Assembly (NCBI GenBank): GCA_042088875.1
Contig: JBELLF010000008.1
Span: 1-28,390, forward strand
From: Marisimplicoccus framensis_A
GTDB taxonomy: Bacteria > Bacteroidota > Bacteroidia > Flavobacteriales > Flavobacteriaceae
Reading direction: 5' to 3'
Length of the DNA stretch: 28,390 nt
This document shows positions 23,441-28,390 of the stretch, piece after piece. The notes below the pieces were generated by a model that worked only from the letters and a program-made list of their open reading frames with translations, was not told where the DNA came from and did no database searches. Made by a program: the position numbers and the translations under genes. The first letter of the stretch is position 1. Every line of letters starts with the position of its first letter.

Positions 23441-23513
23441 AATAAATTGATTTAATTAAAGTTAATATAGAAAAACCTATTGATTTTTACGTTAATAAAA
23501 GAATAATAATTTA

Positions 23514-24119
23514 CTAAAGCTCAAGTTTATTATGATCTATTGCCCATCGCTTCACTTTTTGAACAAGACCTGTGGAAGAGCCAACAAGTTTTGCTGTTCT
23601 TCTAATACTTTCACCACGTTTAAGATGTCTTAGAATATTAATGTTTTTAGGTTTATCGAAAAACTCCCCAACTGATTCCAATTGTCTTCCTCCTACACCC
23701 TTATATCTTCCTAATTCTTTAGCTTGTTGTACACCGAAGCGATGAGACTCAACCCTATTTTGATATTCCATATTTGCAAGTGATCTAAATAAATTAAGGA
23801 ATAATATAGTGTCAGGCTTAATTCGTCCATAATCATCAGTTGTCTCAAGTCTTTCGAGTTGAGATATTAAAGAAACATCATTTTGAATAAAAAAATCAAT
23901 TGTGTTAAGTACGTCAATTTGATTTCTACCAAGAACTGATATACTTGGAACAATTACTTTAGATATTTGTTTCTGTTTAATTAAAGCAAATAATAATGAG
24001 CCTTTCTCTCTCTTTGAAAAAGGAATTACACTTGAACATAAATCAACATATACATTTTCTTTTTTAGAAAAGCTCTTAGCTTCTAAATTATTAGATGTTT
24101 GAAAATAAGAAATAATCAT
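23514..24119 (-). CDS. Serine recombinase (resolvase/invertase) homologue with altered active site
   Basis: The 201-residue protein aligns along its length with small serine recombinases: N-terminal catalytic domain (1-~125), the long E helix (LANMEYQNRVESHRFG), and a C-terminal helix-turn-helix (~165-195, GESIRRTAKLVGSSTGLVQKVKRW). The nucleophile is probably Ser9, and the arginine of the SKREKG segment (Arg37) and Arg65 (VLGR) are kept. Two catalytic arginines are not: the family YxRVS reads YFQTS (Gln7) and the family DRLGR reads SVLGR (Val62). So it is either an unusual recombinase or a DNA-binding relative without cutting activity. It lies next to an AT desert, with no recognised transposon ends around it. 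Confidence 0.72.
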   Translation of the reverse strand: MIISYFQTSNNLEAKSFSKKENVYVDLCSSVIPFSKREKGSLLFALIKQKQISKVIVPSISVLGRNQIDVLNTIDFFIQNDVSLISQLERLETTDDYGRIKPDTILFLNLFRSLANMEYQNRVESHRFGVQQAKELGRYKGVGGRQLESVGEFFDKPKNINILRHLKRGESIRRTAKLVGSSTGLVQKVKRWAIDHNKLEL

Positions 24120-24334
24120 TGTCTTATAAATACTTGTATTAATTATACATTTATAAAATAAATATAATTATTTTTTTTTAAATATTAAATAATAAAATAG
24201 TAATATTAATACAATTTAGATATTATTTAAATAATAAATAATAAATATAATATATAAATATGGTACACTTTATAAATAATACATTTAAAAGAAAAATATT
24301 TAAAAAAAAGATTAAATTTGATGAAAAACAATAA
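24120..24334. other. AT desert upstream of the recombinase homologue
   Basis: This ~215-base stretch is well above 90% A+T by eye, with many TAAATA, AATAATA and ATATAATATATAAATA runs and almost no G or C. No ORF, hairpin-with-T-run or tRNA is visible. It starts directly at the recombinase start and ends at a 28-codon ORF. Such DNA is flexible and easily melted; a role as a promoter or recombination site for the neighbouring gene is possible but not shown. Confidence 0.5.
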
Positions 24335-24421
24335 ATGGGTGTAGGAGGAATTTTTATAGGAACATTAGCATTGATATTTGCTATTGTTATTGTAATAGAA
24401 ATTAAACAAAGATTATTTTAA
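24335..24421 (+). CDS. 28-residue single-helix membrane microprotein (possible)
   Basis: ATG at 24335 opens a 28-codon frame ending in TAA. It encodes a short glycine-rich start (MGVGGIFIG), a hydrophobic segment of about 17 residues (LALIFAIVIVI) and a basic tail (KQRLF), a typical single-pass small membrane protein. An in-frame TAA lies directly before the ATG, so the start is fixed. Its TAA shares the tetramer TTAA with the stop of the convergent Gfo/Idh gene. The G+C content rises sharply at the ATG after the AT desert. I do not recognise the family, and the length makes chance a real possibility. Confidence 0.45.
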   Translation: MGVGGIFIGTLALIFAIVIVIEIKQRLF

Positions 24422-25494
24422 TCTAAGAAAACAGTATTAGAGTTTTTTACTGCTTCATCACATGCAAGAGCAATCTGCAAACTTTTATATGCATCTTCCA
24501 TGTGAGATTTTAGATCTTTATCATTAACTATAGAATTATAGAAAAACTCTTGTTCATTGTCACATAAATCTTGATGTGATGGATCTTCATCATATACAAT
24601 CTTTTTATTAGGCGATACGAACTTATGATTTTCGTCTAATTCGGAGCTATGAATTTTTAAGCAATTATTTTTAGTATGGTTTTCTAAATTATCAGAATCT
24701 TTTTCAAATATATCATCATTAGATACTATAGAAACTGATCCTTTAGGACCAATTACATCTTTTACAAAGAAAGCTGTCTCACTAATCATTGGACCCCATC
24801 CAGCTTCATACCATCCTACAGATCCATCTTCAAATCTAATTTGCAGTTGACCATAGTTGTAGTTATCATTAGGTACTTCATCGGATAATCTAACACCGAT
24901 AGCTGACACACTTAAAGGTTTTGACTCTGTCATTTGACACATAACATCTAAATAGTGAACACCACAATCAACAATAGGACTTAACGATGCAAGAAGACTT
25001 TTATGAACATTCCATGTGTCTCCTGAGCTTTGTTGATTTAGATTCATTCTCATTGCAAGTGGTTTGCCAAGTTTTTTTGATTCTTTAATAAACTCTTTCC
25101 ATATAGGATGGTGTCTTAATATATAACCTACAACTAACTTCTTGTTTTTCTCCTTTGCTTTTTCAATAACTTTTCTTGAACCAATTAGATCAGCTGCAAT
25201 TGGTTTTTCTAAAAATATATGACAGTCATTATCAAGAGCAAATAATGAAATTTCTTCATGAGTATCTGGATAAGTAGATATGCATACTGCATTAGGTTTA
25301 GTATTTAAAATTGCTTCTTTGAAGTCGGAAAACAAAGGATAACTAGAGCCTAAAGATATATTTAAGTCTTCTTTACTTCTTCCTCTAGAAACAAGTCCAC
25401 ATATTTCAAAACCATGATGATTGTGGTATGCATTAGCATGAGAGGCTCCCATATTTCCGCACCCAATAACTAAAACTGATATTTTATTACTCAT
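24418..25494 (-). CDS. Gfo/Idh/MocA family oxidoreductase (cytoplasmic)
   Basis: This 358-residue NAD(P)-dependent sugar or inositol dehydrogenase homologue has the Rossmann motif GCGNMG (11-16), the cofactor/active-site EKP (96-98, FLEKPIAAD) and a DCGVHYLDVM segment that carries the family's Asp and His near residue 180. There is no signal peptide, unlike the other two Gfo/Idh proteins here, and it is the only one with the canonical EKP, so it is the most likely true dehydrogenase. The substrate is unknown. It shares a 4-base stop overlap with the 28-codon ORF. Confidence 0.88.
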   Translation of the reverse strand: MSNKISVLVIGCGNMGASHANAYHNHHGFEICGLVSRGRSKEDLNISLGSSYPLFSDFKEAILNTKPNAVCISTYPDTHEEISLFALDNDCHIFLEKPIAADLIGSRKVIEKAKEKNKKLVVGYILRHHPIWKEFIKESKKLGKPLAMRMNLNQQSSGDTWNVHKSLLASLSPIVDCGVHYLDVMCQMTESKPLSVSAIGVRLSDEVPNDNYNYGQLQIRFEDGSVGWYEAGWGPMISETAFFVKDVIGPKGSVSIVSNDDIFEKDSDNLENHTKNNCLKIHSSELDENHKFVSPNKKIVYDEDPSHQDLCDNEQEFFYNSIVNDKDLKSHMEDAYKSLQIALACDEAVKNSNTVFLD

Positions 25495-25519
25495 GTTTTA
25501 AATTTTCATAATTATAATT

Positions 25520-25527
25520 CAAACTTA
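25520..25527 (-). promoter_or_regulatory. Possible -7 box (TAAGTTTG) for the Gfo/Idh gene
   Basis: An exact TAnnTTTG match lies in the 67-base divergent gap between the Gfo/Idh gene and the OmpA-family gene, 26 bases before the minus-strand ATG. A TTTTG lies only 8 bases further upstream, too close for a normal -33 element. Confidence 0.3.
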
Positions 25528-25561
25528 TGTATTAACAAAATTTTTTCATATTTTAATACTT

Positions 25562-26869
25562 ATGAAAAACCATTTAGCTGCATTAGGATTAATATTTTGC
25601 TTCTCACTATCAGTTTACAGTCAAACCGAAGAGAATCCATGGTTATTTGGTGTTGGATTTAATTCTATAGACCCTGAAAGTTCAGAAAGTACAAACTATA
25701 GATTAACTTCATTAAGTTTATCGAGATATGTTTTTGAAAACTTTTCGCTTGGGATTAACTATTCTGAAAATGACGTTAGAATATCAAATCAAGACCTTTA
25801 TTATTATTCAATTGATGGAATAATTAAATATACTGTTCCAAATGAATCTAAAATACTTGGAATGGATACTGATCCATATATTTTTGCAGGTTATGGTCTT
25901 TCTAATTATGGTGATAATGATGTTTCATTCGGATCATTAAATACTTCTTATGGTCCATCTTTTGGAGCAGGTATTAACTTCCAACTTTCAAAAAATATTG
26001 CCTTAAACACTGGTTTAAGCTATAAATCTTTGGATGAAAAAAATGCCTATAGCAATCTTCAACATGTTGTTGGTATTAAGTTTAATTTTGGAAAAGGAGA
26101 TTCAGATGGAGATGGAGTACCTGATAAAAAAGATTACTGTCCAGATCTTCCTGGATTAATTGAATTTAATGGGTGTCCTGATAGTGATGGAGATGGTATA
26201 AAAGATGAAGATGATCAGTGCCCAAATTTACCTGGCTCTATATCTATGGGAGGGTGTCCTGATAGTGATGGAGATGGGGTATCTGATCCTAATGATCCAT
26301 GCCCTAATAGTTCTGGACTTAATGGTCAACCATGTCCTGACACTGATGGAGACGGAGTAACAGATGATTTAGATAATTGTCCAAATGAGTTTGGATCAGA
26401 ATCTAATGGAGGGTGTAAATTACCTGATCTTGATAATGATGGTATACCTAACATTAATGATAATTGTCCAAATGAGGCGGGAGATAACGATTTTGGTGGA
26501 TGTCCTAAACTTCCGATTTCTCTATCCAATTTTTTAAATAATAATTCAGAAATTTTCTTTGGTTTTGACAGCTTTTTTATAAACGAAGATCAGAAAATCA
26601 AGTTACTTAATCTTAGTGAATTACTTAAAGAGTACCAACATATTAAAATTTATATAGATGGTTACACATCTTTTGAGGGTGAATTTGATTATAATATGAT
26701 TCTTTCAAAGAGTAGATCAAAAAGTGTCAAAGAATCGCTTATCAGTAAAGGAATCAATTATGATAGGCTAGAAACAAGAGCATACGGTGAAGCTTCGCCA
26801 AAGTATCCAAACAGCCCTATAAGCGTAAGGAAAAAAAATAGAAGAGTTAAAATATCTATTATTAATTAA
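25562..26869 (+). CDS. OmpA-family outer membrane protein with thrombospondin type 3 repeats
   Basis: The 435-residue protein has a Sec signal peptide (1-20, ending VYSQ), an N-terminal beta-barrel domain (~25-177) with alternating strands, five calcium-binding thrombospondin type 3 repeats (~180-316, pattern DxDGDGxxDxxDxCPxxxG), and a C-terminal OmpA/MotB peptidoglycan-associated domain (~330-434, DYNMILSKSRSKSVKESL then LETRAYGE). The whole is typical of Bacteroidota outer membrane proteins. In the OmpA domain, the cell-wall-binding Asp is Ser370 (GYTSFEG instead of GYTDxxG), while the matching Arg (385) is kept. Its stop shares TTAA with the stop of the convergent Gfo/Idh gene. Confidence 0.93.
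   Translation: MKNHLAALGLIFCFSLSVYSQTEENPWLFGVGFNSIDPESSESTNYRLTSLSLSRYVFENFSLGINYSENDVRISNQDLYYYSIDGIIKYTVPNESKILGMDTDPYIFAGYGLSNYGDNDVSFGSLNTSYGPSFGAGINFQLSKNIALNTGLSYKSLDEKNAYSNLQHVVGIKFNFGKGDSDGDGVPDKKDYCPDLPGLIEFNGCPDSDGDGIKDEDDQCPNLPGSISMGGCPDSDGDGVSDPNDPCPNSSGLNGQPCPDTDGDGVTDDLDNCPNEFGSESNGGCKLPDLDNDGIPNINDNCPNEAGDNDFGGCPKLPISLSNFLNNNSEIFFGFDSFFINEDQKIKLLNLSELLKEYQHIKIYIDGYTSFEGEFDYNMILSKSRSKSVKESLISKGINYDRLETRAYGEASPKYPNSPISVRKKNRRVKISIIN
26099..26510 (+). repeat. Five thrombospondin type 3 repeats (in-gene)
   Basis: Five units of 26-30 codons begin with D[ST]DGDG (the last with DLDNDG) and share the CP cysteine. The DNA shows repeated GATGGAGATGG-like blocks. The first four units are close to consensus; the fifth (DLDNDGIPNINDNCP) is the most divergent. 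They form a calcium-binding, semi-rigid linker between the beta barrel and the OmpA domain. Confidence 0.9.
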
Positions 26870-28296
26870 ATATTAAGTTCCCAACCTTTTCTGTACTCTC
26901 TTGTGAGAAATTGATTAGCTTGATCAAAGTTTGTAATAACCATGTTTTTACTATCGTAATCAAGTCTTTTTCTACCAATAAACACATTACTTCTTGGTGA
27001 CCTTTTTAACAATCCACTTCTAACAGCAACGTTACCAAGAAGAACAACCTCAGAAATAGGGCCAGCAACATCAAATCCGGAATTTAGATTTTTATGTTTA
27101 TCACTGCCATAGCCGTCTACCATAGCTTCTACCCAAGATGTGTAATGATTAAATGAATTTGATGGTATTCCATCAAACTGACCTGTTTCAACTACTTCAC
27201 CATCAATATACAACTTCGCTCTAGTACCATAATCATTACATGATATAATACCTTTTTCTCCATATATAAGTATTCCTCCTACACCAATATCCTCTTTAAT
27301 TTGTTCAGGCTGTGATGGTCTTAAACCACCATCCATCCAAGTAAATTTTACCTTTGAGTCATTTAATTTAGATGGATTAAATCTATATGTTACAATTGAG
27401 CTAGCTGGAACAGAGGAGCTCGATACATCAGCAGGTGTATAGGACCTTACATATGGTAGCCTAGAGATACTCGCCTCTACACTGTAGGGATCATATAAGC
27501 CAAGTGCTTTAATAGGAACATCCATTAAGTGACATCCCATGTCTCCGAGTGAGCCTGTTCCATAGTCCCAATATCCTCTCCAATCAAACGCGTGAAGGCC
27601 TGGTATATAACCATTATTTTTTTCTGGACCAACCCATAAATCCCAATCCATTCCTTCAGGTTTTTTTGAATTATCTGGATTAGATAAATTATTCCCTTGA
27701 GGCCATACTGGTCTATCAGTCCAACCATCAACACTATCAACTTTCCCAATTTTACCATCTTTAATCCATTTCTGAATAATTTTTTGATCAGGATTAGATG
27801 AACCTTGATTTCCCATCTGAGTCACAACTTTTTGTTTTTTGGCTAATAAAGTTAAATATCTTGCCTCCTTAACATTATGAGCTAGAGGTTTTTGTACATA
27901 CACATGTTTATTTCTTAACATTGCAAACTCTGCAATATTAGCATGTGTATGATCAGGTGTAGTTACAATTACAGCATCTATATCTTTATTCTTATCAATC
28001 ATTTCTCTATAATCAATATAAAACTCTGCGTCAGGGAACTTATTTCTTATTGCGAGAGCGCCATTTGCATTCGGATGAGCGTCACACAATGCAACGATAT
28101 TTGCATATTTACTTTCTGCTGTTCTACTAACATCAAATTGACCTTGACCATGGAGTCCTACACCAGCAATATTTACTTTATCACTTGGTGCAGTGAATCC
28201 TTCTCCACCTAATACATGTCTTGGAACTATAAATAAAGATGAAGCAATAGCCGAGTTTTTGATAAATTTTCTTCTTGAATTATTTTTTGAGGGCAT
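26866..28296 (-). CDS. Tat-exported Gfo/Idh/MocA family protein
   Basis: The 476-residue protein has a twin-arginine signal (NSRRKFIK, Arg8-Arg9, then a hydrophobic stretch ASSLFIV) and a Rossmann fold with AGVGLHGQG (44-52). The usual EKP reads QKP (135-137, VYVQKPLAHN). The segments TQMGNQG (~159-165) and GSLGDMGCHLMD are typical of the exported Gfo/Idh subgroup common in Bacteroidota and Planctomycetota, often found in sugar-degradation loci. It starts 25 bases downstream of another minus-strand gene that enters from the right edge, so it may belong to an operon continuing beyond the window. Confidence 0.88.
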   Translation of the reverse strand: MPSKNNSRRKFIKNSAIASSLFIVPRHVLGGEGFTAPSDKVNIAGVGLHGQGQFDVSRTAESKYANIVALCDAHPNANGALAIRNKFPDAEFYIDYREMIDKNKDIDAVIVTTPDHTHANIAEFAMLRNKHVYVQKPLAHNVKEARYLTLLAKKQKVVTQMGNQGSSNPDQKIIQKWIKDGKIGKVDSVDGWTDRPVWPQGNNLSNPDNSKKPEGMDWDLWVGPEKNNGYIPGLHAFDWRGYWDYGTGSLGDMGCHLMDVPIKALGLYDPYSVEASISRLPYVRSYTPADVSSSSVPASSIVTYRFNPSKLNDSKVKFTWMDGGLRPSQPEQIKEDIGVGGILIYGEKGIISCNDYGTRAKLYIDGEVVETGQFDGIPSNSFNHYTSWVEAMVDGYGSDKHKNLNSGFDVAGPISEVVLLGNVAVRSGLLKRSPRSNVFIGRKRLDYDSKNMVITNFDQANQFLTREYRKGWELNI

Positions 28297-28321
28297 AACT
28301 TTAGTTTTTTACAAATGAAAT

Positions 28322-28390
28322 TTAATAATTATTTATTAAAAACCATTGCTTAACTCTAAGTTTTGCATTTTCACTTATATCAAGCCAGAA
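28322..28390 (-). CDS. C-terminal end of an unidentified gene (partial)
   Basis: From the window edge, one minus-strand frame is open for 22 codons, including WLDISENAKLRVKQWF, and stops at 28322-28324, 25 bases before the Tat-exported Gfo/Idh start. Frame, spacing and orientation fit the upstream gene of the same operon. Too short to identify. Confidence 0.35.
   Translation of the reverse strand, partial: FWLDISENAKLRVKQWFLINNY

Noticed and set aside
23514..24119. A complete mobile element around the recombinase homologue
   Set aside because: No terminal inverted repeats, target duplication, cargo or second transposition gene is visible on either side.
24120..24334. CRISPR array or replication origin in the AT desert
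   Set aside because: The short A/T runs are not evenly spaced repeats with unique spacers, and no DnaA boxes or dnaA gene are visible.
26326..26529. 67-codon minus-strand ORF
   Set aside because: It is antisense to the thrombospondin repeats; its apparent repeats only mirror the TSP3 repeats.

Overview
The window is about 70% A+T by eye, densely packed, and looks like a chromosomal segment from a small-genome, probably marine, Bacteroidota bacterium of the Flavobacteriia type. The evidence is the long PurM, the ~273-residue PyrF, the GSII-type glutamine synthetase, the OmpA-family porin with thrombospondin type 3 repeats, the Bacteroidota-type IlvE and DnaJ, many short lipoproteins, TAnnTTTG-like -7 boxes and the lack of Shine-Dalgarno sequences. 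The phylum is well supported. Anything finer is inference.

Layout. 1-4102 (minus): grpE, dnaJ, a sigma-54 activator (EBP) and an M28 peptidase that runs off the left edge form one operon, with a -24/-12 sigma-54-type promoter just ahead of grpE. 4124-6507: a TIGR01777 epimerase, ilvE and a MazG-like pyrophosphohydrolase. 6556-8714 (plus): a two-helix small membrane protein, crcB and an exported amidohydrolase. 8711-12569 (minus): purM-prfA-pyrF-alpha/beta hydrolase operon. 12881-14830: glnA converging on a Na+/Ca2+ antiporter. 14844-15340: a tRNA-Arg(ACG) on the minus strand and a probable structured RNA with its own terminator on the plus strand. 15404-18261: a lipoprotein, a pirin, and an overlapping msrA / DUF6174 / LOR-like operon. 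18325-21597 (minus): GH109-type glycosidase, GHMP sugar kinase and sugar nucleotidyltransferase, which reads as a sugar-salvage operon. 21656-22899: a PhyH-type dioxygenase followed at once by a decayed SDR fragment. 22955-24421: an NTF2-like lipoprotein, a serine-recombinase homologue with a degenerate active site, an AT desert and a 28-codon membrane ORF. 24418-28390: two more Gfo/Idh/MocA proteins, one Tat-exported, an OmpA-family protein, and the last codons of a further minus-strand gene.

How the genes work together. The first operon couples Hsp70 co-chaperones to a sigma-54 activator with no DNA-binding domain, suggesting a sigma-54-controlled chaperone module. The GH109-kinase-nucleotidyltransferase set could release, phosphorylate and activate a sugar such as GalNAc. 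The remaining genes are core metabolism (purine, pyrimidine, branched-chain amino acid, glutamine), translation termination and envelope functions. Six of seven convergent gene pairs meet within 8 bases of each other, and three share a TTAA or TTAG tetramer as both stop codons.
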